From positions 31,412 to 95,411 of the forward strand of contig CAKOGP040000091.1 of assembly GCA_933822405.4 (NCBI GenBank): a stretch of DNA of 64,000 nt, written 5' to 3'. Shown here one piece after another: positions 20,309 to 31,144 of the stretch. Every line of letters starts with the position of its first letter. Position 1 is the first letter of the stretch. The DNA comes from Cylindrotheca closterium (lineage: Eukaryota; Bacillariophyta; Bacillariophyceae; Bacillariales; Bacillariaceae). The notes under the pieces were generated by a model. That model saw only the letters and a list, made by a program, of their open reading frames with translations, was not told the origin of the DNA and did not search any database. Both the position numbers and the translations under genes were made by a program.

Positions 20309-20570
20309 ATCATTTTCATTCTCATTATCATCCAAATTCACCACAAATTCGCGAACATCATTGACTTGATTTTCAAATTCTCTGATTTCATCTTGAATTC
20401 GATCAATTAAATCATCATTTTCCTCATATGTTTCGCGTGTTTCTTTGATTTGTTCTGTCTTTTTAAATGTCTTCTTCAATTTCTTGAATCTTTTCATTTA
20501 GATCCTCATCATTCTGATATTTGACATTTGGATTGGGATCTTGATCAGATTTTTCATCATCATCTCTCTA
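20309..20570 (-). pseudogene. copia-B acidic linker, 5' fragment
   Basis: The minus strand reads RDDDEKSDQDPNPNVKYQND, then after a frame change DDLIDRIQDEIREFENQVND and VVNLDDNENENDES, an acidic coiled-coil-like stretch placed as in copia-A between integrase and RT (compare DQDYEPEDEDERDFN at 31229). Its frame continues across the TAGG transposon into 18537. Copia-B upstream of here (gag, protease, integrase) is missing, replaced by a copia-A LTR. Confidence 0.7.
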
Positions 20571-21128
20571 TGTTAGAATAAAGCAAAATGTGCTCTATTG
20601 TGAGTGCCTTTAGCGCTCAGAACAAACTCTCTGCAATCTAAATTCGTAATCGACTGTACAACACTTTCACGACAATAGTTCTCCTGTGTCTAGGTATACT
20701 TTGAGTGAAATTGTTCCTATTTGATTAATGTTTGGCTTGAATTGATGATTCAATCACAAAAGTGAGTTCAACAATTTTCCCTTGGAAAATCCCTTGTTTA
20801 CAGAACTCGATTTGACTTCTACAAGGACTTTGTGTTGAATACAGTACTTTGGGACATCTTGTATTATTCCCTTCTGTGCCGTACACAACACCAATATCTC
20901 ACTTGTATAGGGTCATTCCCTTTTTGTGTAGATTGTCTGACAGACTTGCGTCTGGCATACATGCAGAATCCTGACATCACGATCAAAGTCCGATCATACG
21001 TGTCGAAAACTTTGTACTTGAATATTTTGTCACATCCCAAAACACTCCTGCCATTGTGACAATCATCATTGGCAGCAATGGGACATGCTCTCATTCACTG
21101 TTTATTTTGTTTTGTATTTTCTCTTGAA
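20571..21128 (-). repeat. copia-A 3' LTR (20571-21042) with 86 bp of 3' untranslated region
   Basis: The LTR outer end TGTTAGAATAAAGC is at 20571 and the inner end at 21042 (472 bp, with an internal deletion of about 30 bp near 21027). It is followed by the purine tract and AAACAGTGAATGAGAGCATG region in reverse complement to about 21128, where similarity stops. The rest of the element is absent. Confidence 0.85.
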
Positions 21129-22620
21129 CAAGGTCTTTTAGGAGTCACCCAAACCATCTGGCCTTCTTCCGCCACACGGACAACTAACGGAAAATTCAAA
21201 AAGAAGTGAGACACAAGTTGGGCAAAAAGAACGCGTGCAAAGTGTTTCACATGGACCTACCGGATTGAATTTGACCCTTGCTGGCTCATTTTGCCGCCAG
21301 AAATGCAGTCCCGTGAGGAAAGGAGTCACAAAGACTCCGCAAAGGAGTGAAAAATTGTGGATCTCCGAAATAATGATTGTCGTAGGGAATCGAAATGTTG
21401 CAAGTCGGAAGAAAACCAGCGCATACGTAAGCAGAATTCTATTACACCTAGCCAATGAGATCCTTTTTATTTTCATTGGCTTTGACACCTTCTCCCAAGA
21501 GGTCCGTTAAATTGGCACCTTTTCCCAAGAGGTCCTTTTATTAGAGTTCCCAAAGACAAGATCCAAATGCACCAACTTGGTGCTTGGAAGAATTGCTTCT
21601 TCTTGGCTACAACTTGTGACGACGAACGGTTGAGACTACTAGCAGTACCTGGTAACCAGGTTCTTCTCTTCCCCTGTCAAATCAATCTGTCATAAGAATA
21701 TTAGAATAATCAGAATAATTGTATGTCTATAGTCTTATTGAAATGCCAATCTATTGAAACGTAGGAATCGCGAGCATGGTGTCTGCTTATGATCTTTGAT
21801 GCGACGGAGCCACGTTGCATTCGTCCAAGACTAAGAGACATTTATTGCGCCTCTTTCTATTATAGGAGTGCTTTCGTTGGTGGCAATGACACATCGAGAA
21901 AGCTCAAAGAAGAAGAGGTTGTGCTCGTAGAATAGGAATACCCGTAACGAAGCGAATTTTGTTGATTGATGCGTTTCACTACAAAAATTATCTTGCCAAC
22001 GTAGAATGGCAGAACCTCATTCAATGCTTCGCAGAAAGAAAGACGCAAACGTAGCTCATTCGTAGAATAACAGGTCGGTGAATTCGCAATGTAGAGCATT
22101 TGACTTGTTGACATCTGAACGTTGTTTTGGCAACAACAGAATGACAAAATCTCGTTCAAAACTTCGCGGATATACAGGCCAAATAGACCCAAGCGTAGAT
22201 CTTTCGTAGTATCATAGATGGTTTACTTGAGTTGGTGGGGTCTCGTTGGTTTATCAAGGTCTCTTTCCCGTTGGCATCATTGAAAGCAATTTTGGAAAGG
22301 TCTTGAATCATGATAGTGATAGGGAAATGAATTGCAGAAGCGCAACCACATTCATTCGATCTGTCCCATCACTGCGCATAGAGCGATAATAGAGTTGTGT
22401 AAGAAACTTGTATGGAGGAGATGCAACGCCCATCCGAAACTTACCTTCATTTTCATTGCAATTTTGATGAAACCGTGAGTGAATGAATGATTGATGAATT
22501 CAAATCTAACGGATAGAAGGCCGGCGAGCGGGTATGCCGGCGTGAGGTTTTGAATCTCGGCGGGAAATGGAGTTGGTCTGGTCATTTTGGTCATATTCTC
22601 GCCGTCCGTACGTTGTCCGC
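21129..22620. other. unassigned DNA, no gene recognised
   Basis: Contains a short direct repeat at about 21480-21535 (TTGGCACCTTTTCCCAAGAG, first copy slightly different). A diverged repeat lies at about 21995-22200, where cgtagaatggcagaacctcattcaatgcttcgc is echoed by a similar run 150 bp on. GC is slightly higher than in copia DNA. It may be old element DNA or host intergenic DNA. Confidence 0.4.
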
Positions 22621-22624
22621 CAGC

Positions 22625-22970
22625 CTAAAAAATACTACTTCCAACTCGCTCCTGAGATGTCGGGCAAGTCAAGGAGGGCTCTTCCACGGGTGGTACTGGC
22701 GTAATGCCCATCACCATGTCGCGGAAGCGTGTGTACAAGCTGCCTTGTTGTGGCTTGGAGAAGAAATCGGCCAGCATGTCCTCCGTGGGACAATAGAGCA
22801 GGTGAATGTCACCTCTCTTAATGCGATCCTTAATAAAGAAAAATCTGATGTCTATGTGTCGCGATCTTTTGCTCGCAGACTGTCTACCATTCTTTTCTAA
22901 ACGCATCGCGCTTTCATTATCTTGATAGTAATATCTCCTGCGTGTACGTATGCCTTGGTGTTCCCTCCTA
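22625..22970 (-). pseudogene. copia-C RNase H C-terminal fragment
   Basis: The minus frame reads YYQDNESAMRLEKNGRQSAS (catalytic Asp in YQDN), RHIDIRFFFIKDRIKRGDIH, LYCPTEDMLADFFSKPQQGS and ends VGSSIF-stop at 22625. It has the copia RNase H order but differs from A, B and D, so it is a further family. It is cut at about 22960-22970 by the start of plus-strand copia-A5. Confidence 0.8.
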
Positions 22971-24057
22971 TTCTATAATCAGTTTTTGAAGTGATTTGGA
23001 GGCAAAGGGATTTGTTTTCAATCCGTATGATCCGTGTGTTGCTAACAAAGTTGTCGATGAAAAACAGCAAACTATCAGATTTCATGTTGACAATCTTATG
23101 TCAAGTCACATGGATCCGAAAGTAAATGGCAAATTTGCTAAGTGGTTGAACATGAGATATGGTTCGATCAAGGCATGCACAATCGTCAGAGGAAAGATAC
23201 ACAGATATCTTGGAATGACTTTGGATTTCTTGGTGAAAGGAAAACTTAAGATCCGCATGGACGACTATGTCAAGAACATGTTGGAAGATTTTCCTATCAA
23301 GTTCAACAAGGATTCAAAGCAGGAAACACCAGCTGGTAACAATTTACTGGAAGCTGGTAAAGGGAAGTTACTCAGTGCTGAGTACCGTCAGATCTTTCAT
23401 ACTACTGTTGCAAGGGGACTTTATGTCTCTAAGAGAGCTCGTTTGGATATCCATCCAATGATTACTATTCTTGCCTTGAGAGTTTGAGAGCCTACAGAGT
23501 CTGATTGGAAGAAGTGTGTTCGCATGATGCGATATTTGTTTTGTACATCGTTGTATCACCTGACACTTTCCGCAGAATCACTACAAGTCATGAAATGGAT
23601 GATCAACGCATCAGTTGCAGTGCATCCAGATTTCAAGAGCTATACTGGCGGCACTCTGTCCTTTCGAGGAGGTGCAGCTCAAGTGATGTCAAAGAAGCAA
23701 AAGCTAAACAGCAGAAGCAGTACAGAAGCGGAATTGATTGCTGTTGACAATGTTGTCATGATGATACTATGGACAAAGTTGTTCATGGAGTGGCAAGGGT
23801 ATCTGATCGAGAAGAATATCTTGTATCAGGATAACAAAAGCGCCATTCTACTGGAAGATAATGGTCGCAAGAGCGCGGGCAAAAGAAGCCGAGCTATCGA
23901 TATTCGTTATTTCTTTATCACAGATCAAGTTGAGAAAGGAAATGTTAAGATCAAATACTATCCAACTGACGATATGATTGCGGATTTCATGACTAAGCCA
24001 TTGCAAGGTGAGAAGTTTCGCAAGTTCAGGGATCTGATTCTTGGTCCACAGGAATAG
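22960..24057 (+). pseudogene. copia-A A5: C-terminal RT and RNase H
   Basis: Begins inside RT (LLFYNQF), then a one-base T insertion, EAKGFVFNPYDPCVANKVVD, VDNLMSSHMDPKVN (catalytic DD changed to DN), YLGMTLDFLVKGKLKIRMDD, LSAEYRQIFHTTVARGLYVS, a TGA at 23485-23487 (Arg CGA in A4 and A8), and RNase H MINASVAVHP (first Asp changed to Asn), SSTEAELIAVDN, YQDNKSAILLEDN. It ends at TAG 24055-24057. Two catalytic Asp-to-Asn changes, a frameshift and a stop mean it is dead. Confidence 0.85.
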
Positions 24058-24165
24058 GTCAGACAAGTATGTATATGTCCAAAATGAAAATACAAAACAA
24101 AAATAAACAGTGAATGAGAGCATGTCCCATTGCTGCCAATGGTGATTGTCACAATGGCAGAAGTG

Positions 24166-24674
24166 TGTTGGAATATAACGAAATATGAGTTTTTACGTTC
24201 CAAAAAGAAACTATTCAAGTACAAAGTTTTTGACATGTACAATCGGACTTTGATCGTGATGTCGGGATTCGACGCAAGTATGCCGGACGCAAGTCTGTAG
24301 GACAATCTATATCCACACAAAAAGGGAATGACCCTATACAAGTGAGATATCGATTGTTGTGTACAATGCAGTAGGGAATAATACAAGATGTCCCAAAGTA
24401 CTGCATCCAACACAGAATTGTCGTAGAGGTCGAATCAAGTTCTGTAAACAAGGGATTTTCCAAGGAAAAATCGTTGAACTTACCTTTGGGATTGAATCAT
24501 CAATTCAAGTCAAATATTAATCAAATAGGAACAATTTCACTCAAAGTATACCTAGAAACAGGAGAACTATTATTGTGAATGTGTTGTACAATCCATTACA
24601 AATTTAGATCGCAGAGAGTTTGTTCTGAGCGCTAAAGGCACTCACGATAGAGCAAATTTTGCTGTATTCTAACA
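24166..24674 (+). repeat. copia-A LTR shared by A5 (upstream) and A6 (downstream)
   Basis: A 509-bp LTR starting TGTTGGAATATAAC and ending TGTATTCTAACA. Upstream is a family 3' end with purine tract; downstream is the family leader TTCAATCACAAAAGGC and gag. One LTR therefore serves two tandem internal regions. Confidence 0.9.
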
Positions 24675-26053
24675 TTCAATCACAAAAGGCAACAAAACAA
24701 AATTTACGTCAAGAACAGCACTGCCTTAGATACAAAGGAGTGAGTGATTCGTTGACAATGGGACGTTCTTCATCCGGTGGTGGAAGAGGACGTGTGACTC
24801 CTCAGAAAGTCAACAGCGATTTGAGTTCAACAGTTGTGAAACATCTATTTTCAACGAAAGATGGAAACGATGGAAAGGTAAGATCGTCATAAAGATGCCG
24901 AGGAAAGAGTGATTGACTATATCCAAGCTTCTGGAATGAAATGTTCAGAAGACATGGTGAAATCAATTTGAGATGGAAAGTCGATCGGCTTCAATCCGAT
25001 TGCTCCAAGATTGAACGCTCCAACTCAAACTGAAGCTGATGCAAGAGAAACAGAGATGGCTCAAAACAAGATTCTCTATTCTGCAAAGCTTGACGAGAAC
25101 ATGCGAAGATCAGCCTACTTTGAGACAAACAAGAGAACCGTCAAATCAAACATCATGGTGAAGTTTGTGACGAAGGCAATGGATATCAAGCTTCAAGGTG
25201 AAGCCAATTTCACGACTACTCTTGAAGATCCGATGGATCTCTTGAAACGTATTGAACGATTCATGAAGAAGTGTGCTGATGCTGACTATGATTTCTTGGA
25301 TTTCTGGGAAGCGAATCAAAAGTTCTTTGCTATGAAGCATGTAACAACGGAAAACTTCATGCATTTCAAGGAACGATTCTTGAGACAGGCTGAAGTCCTG
25401 CAAGATCTATATGGCGTGGCCTGGTTCCAAGATTTTGCAGTCAAGATGAAAGCGTATGCTGCTATTGTTAGCACCGATACTGCTGCTCAAAACAAGTTCA
25501 AGGATGATATCTTTGAAGCCGTTCTTGCAACAGGATTTCTATGCAACAGCGATCGAACGAGAACAGCTCCTCTGATGCTGGATCTTCAGACGAACTATTG
25601 CAGAGAAGTGGATTATTATCCAAAGACGGTCAGCAAAGCACAAGATATGTTGAAAATTCACATGGAAGTGAGTAAAAATCCTAGAGTGAACCTCTACCAA
25701 GGAAAGGACCAACCTAATAAAGGTAAAGGTAAAGGTAAAGGTAAAGGAAAAGGAAAGGGGAAACCAAAGGATGGAAAGAAGAAGGCAGCATGTTATGTAT
25801 GTGGCAACAAAGTCCATATGTCTCCAAAATGCCCAGACAGTTAGGGTTAGGGTTAGGGTTAGGGTTAGGATGTTATGTATGTGGCAACAAAGTCCATATG
25901 TCTCCAAAATGCCCAGACAGACTGCTACCAAAGACCCAATGGAAGAATCAGAATCAATATGTTGACTATGGGAAGAAGCTCAATCTTAATCAGATTGGAG
26001 CAAATGTCCCAGCTACTGTTCCAGCTATAGTTCCTGGATCTTCAGCATCCACA
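24675..26053 (+). pseudogene. copia-A A6 gag (5' portion, before the LINE)
   Basis: Leader 24675-24756, then MGRSSSGGGRGRVTPQKVNS and VKHLFSTKDGNDGK, broken by a short deletion (GTCATAAAG near 24889) and a TGA at about 24969-24971 (CGA in A4). The capsid core resumes at 25011 (NAPTQTEADARETEMAQNKI, IERFMKKCADADYDFLDFWE, FKDDIFEAVLATGFLCNSDR). A KG tract and the CCHC knuckle CYVCGNKVHMSPKCPD follow. The knuckle is duplicated around a telomere-type repeat at 25841-25869. The coding region is then interrupted at 26053 by a LINE and resumes at 29176. Confidence 0.85.
25841..25869. repeat. (TTAGGG)4TTAGG telomere-type insertion with a 51-bp flanking duplication
   Basis: Perfect TTAGGG units lie between two identical 51-bp copies of the gag zinc-knuckle region (25790-25840 and 25870-25920). 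The other gag copies (34735 and 16310 regions) have this 51-bp sequence once and no TTAGGG. The net 80-bp gain shifts the gag frame. Confidence 0.95.
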
Positions 26054-26148
26054 ATAATAATAATAATAATAATAATAACTGAGACATTAATCGTTAATAT
26101 GCTACTCTATGGGCATTTGATTGCCGGTGAAATATTCGGCTGTAAAGG

Positions 26149-27882
26149 TCAAGTACTGTAAAGCGGTGAGTCAACAACAAGTTTGAACCATATGAGGCAT
26201 CTGTATTTTGAACAGAAGTTGCTCAAGTCTCCCAAGGGGGTAAAGACTTCTCCCGCAACGTGGCGGGGTGAATTTGGGGCATGTAAGGTCCCGCAAAAAG
26301 TTGGGCAGGGTCCAGCGGAGAAAATAGTCCGCAGACTGCGGCGTGGTGCTTTCATGGAGCGAAGGAAATCTCTGCGTTCCTGACGAAGCAACTTAAGCCA
26401 CTCTTCCTTGTCTACCAATGACTTGCAAAGGACTCGTCGACGGCATGTTAGCATTGGTTGAATTTCCTTAGGCAAGTCATCGGGACCCATATCAAACTGG
26501 GAGTGAATCCCCTCATTGACAGTACTGTGATGTTCACGTAATTGAACGTTATCATCCGAATGTTGAACGGAGTTCTGTTGCTCCCACATGTAGAAGCCGA
26601 TGGAGATCAGCTGTTGTGAGAGGCGGGACGCCCAAAGAGAGACAGATCGGTGACATCTTATCTCGTCATAATATTGTTGTTGGAGTGGAAGCCAAGATGA
26701 GGCAAAGCGTCCCTCCAAAAGGCCTTGAGACCCAATCACCTGCTGAGCCAAGAAGGCCGGCCGAACCAAAGAGGAGATGGGCCTTGGGGGAAATGAAGGA
26801 GGTGTGCAAACGCCCCGAAGAAGCTGTAGGATCGCTATTTTGATGGAAGGGCCTGTCAGTTGCAGGTCTAGCCACGCGGAGAAGGCTGCAGTGCGACGAT
26901 CCCATTCAGCTGTTGCCAAAGCAGCGCGGCAGCGGGGAACATGCAGATGATCCTTGAAGTCGCCGCAGCGTGGGCAAGCTGCTGATGTCTCCAGACCCCA
27001 TAGAACTTTAAATTTGCCTGTGCCGCACATGCCCACACAATGTTTAGTAGACCACCTTTGTAGTCCTGCAGGAAGAGATCGCATGGCGCGACCCATTGTG
27101 TCCCAGGCAATCTCAGACTCGGCTTCAGCGGAGATAGTACCTTTGTCCCTCCAGCGGGAGCGTAGGGCCGGAAGAGTCACACACTCTTGGATGAACCGGG
27201 GATCAAGGCGTGACTGTTTGGTGTCGGCCACGTACAGTGCCGCAAGTTCAGTGAAAAAACGAGGGTTGGGGGCTATAAGATGATTGGCCGTCTCAAGTTC
27301 CTTACGGTACTCCACCGCCATACCATCCACCTCAAGTTTCCGTTTCTCCCACCAAGAAAGTTCATCAAAGAGATTGGACTTGTCGAGATGTCCATACACG
27401 TGCTGGGGCGCCCAATCCACCGAGGACCGAAGGATCGCTTCCCGAATGGACGATACCAGGTCAAACTGAGCATCCGTTGGAGACAGGGGACGATCTTTGA
27501 AAGCCATCTCAATAGCAGAGAGGCCATCACAAGCAATCCGTACCTTGGGGCCGGCCGAAATGTTTGGGAACCATTGCTCAAGAAGCCAATCAACCGCCAT
27601 TATGCCGGCCAACAGACCAATGAGCTCGCTGCGGTATGGACTCTGGTCCTGGGGTAAACCGGGAGTCTGACACCGGATGATGATTCGATGGCATCCTCCA
27701 TGCTTCACCAGGATTTGAACCGCCACGGTCCCCAACTCGTTCTTGAAGGATCCATCGCTGATCACACACAGGCGACCGTCCAACAGAGCATCAGCTAATG
27801 TGGCTTCGTCACCGTGAACCTCGATCTCATCGGGGACCCATCCGTAGTAGTCCGTGCAGAGCTCGGCAGCTGTCTGCCACAC
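26149..27882 (-). pseudogene. LINE RNase H domain and C-terminal region (577 open codons)
   Basis: RNase H1-type motifs in order: LCVISDGSFKNELGTVAVQI (first Asp), QSPYRSELIGLLAGIMAVDW (Glu), VRIACDGLSAIEMAF (Asp) and VYGHLDKSNLFDELSWWEKR (His and last Asp). A Cys/His cluster, CPRCGDFKDHLHVPRC, lies past mid-protein, as in other diatom LINE C-termini. The frame is open but starts mid-protein; the codons before it continue in other frames up to about 28460. Some other LINEs lack RNase H, so this identifies an RNase H-bearing clade. Confidence 0.85.
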
Positions 27883-29166
27883 GTGAAGAATGGATGGCCT
27901 GGAGGGAGAGGGCGGTTCAGTGGCACGGCCAGTACCGGTGAGAAGAACCCTGTCAGATCCTGTGATGGAGCGAACCGTAGCACGAAGAGCGCCAGAAGGG
28001 AGCGGTGCCGTCCACCATGGGCAGGAAGGATGGCACGGCCCTGGTGCGTAGCGACGTGACGTGGTGGGAGAGCCCTCAGAGCTAAAGTGTTTCTAGGTTG
28101 CCCCACGGCGGTGGAAAAGGCCTGTGGTGGGGGACAATAACCAATTCCAGTCCTCCAGACGGTCAGTCCATGGCCCCAAGGGCTGTTGTAGTGGGTGATG
28201 TGGCCCGTTGGAGGCAAGCAAGGCTCTGGACAAGGTGGTCTGCCACAGGACCCAGTGTTGCCTTGTTGGGCGAGCTGCCCTTGGCCATTGGTATGGCAAG
28301 CGGCAGCACTCATCCCTGAGCACATTCCACGCGGAGCGACGAATAAACCTGCCATCAGCAGTCACAATGTCAGACACTGTGCATACCTGAAGGAACATTC
28401 GACACCAATTGAGCCATAAAAGTTCCTCCTGTTCAACCTCCAAGTTGATAAAGAGATCCATCAGAAGGGAGTCGTCCGTACATCAAAGGGAGAGGGCTGG
28501 AGAGTCATAGGCGACATAGATGTCCAAACCTTCAAGCTCATGCCAGACTCGTTTCAACCACGTGTCTGAAGCAAGGATCGCCGTGTTGGTCTAGACTTGT
28601 TGCAGAAGTCCAAAGGACGTCCCCGTTTCAAGTTGATGGGCTTGGATCTTGGCCTCCATATAGTCACCAGTTTTGGTCCTGTTGGCCATAAGTCGGAGCA
28701 GCATCTCAAGATGCTTAAACACTTGACAACCAAACGGATGTGGAAGTCCAAGACCCTGATAGGACAGCGGAGCAAATACGACATCCCGAGGGAAATTACG
28801 ACAGACACCCGCCTTTGGAAGGCACACTTGAAGTACCGGAGACATAATGTCTGTCCATTGCTGGGCATCCAGGGTTGTTAGCGCCATCGGATACTCCAAT
28901 TTCTTCATGATGGTCGATCTGATGAGGGGAAGGACATCATATTTGTGAAGCAGGTTGGGTCGAAGCTGTTCTGCCCAATCCTTAGCTTTAGCAACCATCT
29001 GAGCCTCAAGGTTTTCCAAGGGAGAAAGCATAACTCCCAAAGTGCGTTCTGAGTTGTCTGGTTCAAGGCGACGCAAGGATTCAGTAGCACCTGAAAGACC
29101 TTGAATTTGGAGTTCAAAGTTGGGAGCGACTGCTTTTTTTCCACGGAATTTCCATTTACCTGTGCG
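27883..29166 (-). pseudogene. LINE RT C-terminal (thumb) region and linker
   Basis: From 29166 the minus strand reads GKWKFRGKKAVAPNFELQIQ, LRRLEPDNSERTLGVMLSPL, LRPNLLHKYDVLPLIRSTIM, WTDIMSPVLQVCLPKAGVCR and APLSYQGLGLPHPF, typical of the region after the LINE RT active site. A stop at 28591-28593 and frame changes near 28560, 28480 and 28090 break it before DLFINLEVEQEELLWLNWCR and the RNase H. It is 5'-truncated at 29166 at the target duplication. Confidence 0.8.
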
Positions 29167-29175
29167 GCATCCACA

Positions 29176-30093
29176 AGTGGAGCATCAAGTGTTGCGGGAA
29201 GCGTTAACACACCTTTGCAACTTGCTGGTACTACAGGTAATCAAATGATGCAAGTTCCTTCTGGAATGCAGCTCATGCAGATTCCAACTCAAGCTGGCGG
29301 CACTGTTACTGTTCCTTATTCTATGAATGCGTGGAGTGCAACTCAGCCGACATGGCTTCAGTGGTGCTCAAGTGCGCCATGGATTCGATGCAACTCAAGC
29401 TCCAACTCCGCAAGCTGTGAAAACTGGATATTTTGATATGTCAAATGTCTTCCACGATGTTATCAAGGGAAAGGATGAGAATGGCAATGATGTCTATCTT
29501 ATTCCATGTCCTGCTGTTATGACAAATGTCAAACTTCAAGCCGACTGGCACTATGCTAGTGAAGATGAAGATTTGCCTGATCTTGCTACTGAACAGATTG
29601 AGGTCTGCAGTTTATTCAAAGCCACAGAAAGGAAAGAGATCCATTTGGGTTGTACGATCATGTCATCATGGAAAGTGGTTGTACAAACGCCACCATTTGT
29701 AATGGTGAGCTTATGCATGGACTCCGTCATGCTGATAAAGAACTTGACATGCACACTAACGTGGGTAGCAGAGTTCTCGACCAAGAAGGTTTTCTAGGAA
29801 GATTTCCACCTCCAGTCTATCATGATGAAGATGGAATTGCCAATGTACTTGCTATGCGCGAGATGATTGCTGTGGGATACCGTATTACTATGGATACTGA
29901 TGCAGACAATGCTTTTATTGTGCATTGTGATGGAAACCGAAAGATGCGATTTGTGAATTGTAAGGGTGTGTATGTGTTGGAGCAACTTGGAGCAAATGTC
30001 GAAACAGGTGCCAAAGAGACAAGTGCGATGTACCTTCGCCAGTTTTTTGAACTTCTTCAAACCAACAGAATGGATATGCTGGACTCAAGATGA
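29176..30093 (+). pseudogene. copia-A A6 gag spacer and protease (after the LINE)
   Basis: Resumes at SGASSVAGSVNTPLQLAGTT and passes a small deletion near 29330 (NAWSATQPTW). It continues through VIKGKDENGNDVYLIPCPAV, a frameshift near 29595, then the protease active site as MESGCTNATICN (Asp to Glu; MDSGCT in A4 and A8) and TMDTDADNAFIVHCDGNRKM. A further break near 30045 ends the frame in MDMLDSR. Protease would be inactive. Confidence 0.85.
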
Positions 30094-31144
30094 CCTCCAA
30101 GATGGCAACCGTTCGAAGGAACAAGGAAGGATTCACTCCAAGACAAGTCAAGGCTGCGATGGAAGCGAGAAGTGCAATGCACATACTCAATGCTCCAAGC
30201 ACCAAAAGTCTGAAGTATGCGATCCGATCTGGTCTCATCAAGTACTGTCATATCACCGAAGAAGCGATCAATCATGCCAAAGCAATCTTTGGACCTGACG
30301 CCTCTACATTGAAAGGCAAGTCAACAAGACCAACTCCAAAGAAGACGTACGACAACTTCTTCAGTCCACCAGAGGAATTATATCAGCACAATCGATCTAT
30401 TACCGTCTGTATTGATCACATGGAGATCGAGAATGCTAAGTTTCTCACCTGCATTGATACCACTGTGCGTTATCGCTCATGTATTCCTGTGCAGAACCTG
30501 AAGACTGACCCTGTATTTGAAGCATTGGATAAGATATTCCGCCACTACAACAAGGCAGGCTTTCAAGTCAAGATCATCAAGTGTGATCGGGCGTTCATTC
30601 CTCTCACGGATGATATGCTAGACGATATGGGTGTTACTATTGACCCGACTGCAGCTGGAGACCACGAGCCTACCGCTGAGCGAAACAATAGGACGCTGAA
30701 AGAAAGAGTCAGAGTAGCTCTTGCACGATTACCCTACAAAGTGGTTCCAAAAGTGATCACTGAATGTCTTGGACGTCGAGCCGCCGAGCTATTGAATGTC
30801 TTTCCCCAGAAAGACAGTATCTCATCACATTTTAGTCCGCAGCAACTCATTGATAATGTCAATATCAACTACAAGAGTGACATGGTTGCTGAACTTGGAC
30901 AAATGTTCATGCAATTGGGACAGATTCCAACAATTTGATGGAACCCCAAAGTATCAAAGCAATTTACATTGAACCTACGAAGGGACAACGTACTGGGCAC
31001 CGAGTGCTCAACCTCAATACTAAGAAGATGCTTTCCCGACCCAAGGTCGTTGTACTACCCGTTACCGACCAAGTAATCCAGCGTGTTGAAGCTTGGGCTG
31101 CTGCCGAAGGTGTTACTTCCATGAAGTTCTTTGATAAGAAGTGA
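30090..31144 (+). pseudogene. copia-A A6 integrase
   Basis: A 282-codon frame from MTSKMATVRRNKEGFTPRQV with all three core acidic residues: VCIDHMEIENAKF, KCDRAFIPLTDD and PTAERNNRTLKERV. The C-terminal part (SISSHFSPQQLIDNVNINYK) is in the same frame, so the A4 frameshift is absent here. A small break at IPTI-stop (30938) is followed by MEPQSIKAIYIEPTKGQRTG and TKKMLSRPKVVVLPVTDQVI to 31144. This is the best-preserved integrase in the window. Confidence 0.85.

Larger units (their letters stand above)
26054..29166 (-). mobile_element. 5'-truncated LINE (non-LTR retrotransposon) with (TTA)n tail
   Basis: 3.1 kb inserted into copia-A6 and flanked by a 9-bp duplication GCATCCACA (26045-26053 and 29167-29175). 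The 3' end is a (TTA)n microsatellite tail on the minus strand (AAT repeats at about 26054-26080). The other copia-A copies show the uninterrupted site (TCCACAAGTGGAGC at 34895-34914). It holds the RT thumb region, a linker, RNase H and a C-terminal Cys/His motif; RT fingers/palm and any ORF1 and endonuclease are missing. GC is clearly higher than in the copia host. Confidence 0.9.

Noticed and set aside
25841..25869. TTAGGG repeats as a chromosome end
   Set aside because: Only 29 bp, inside a copia gag with unique flanking duplication and element sequence continuing on both sides.
28355..29166. Separate plus-strand genes in the high-GC stretch
   Set aside because: The minus strand carries the LINE RT thumb motifs continuously up to the target duplication, so plus frames are shadows.
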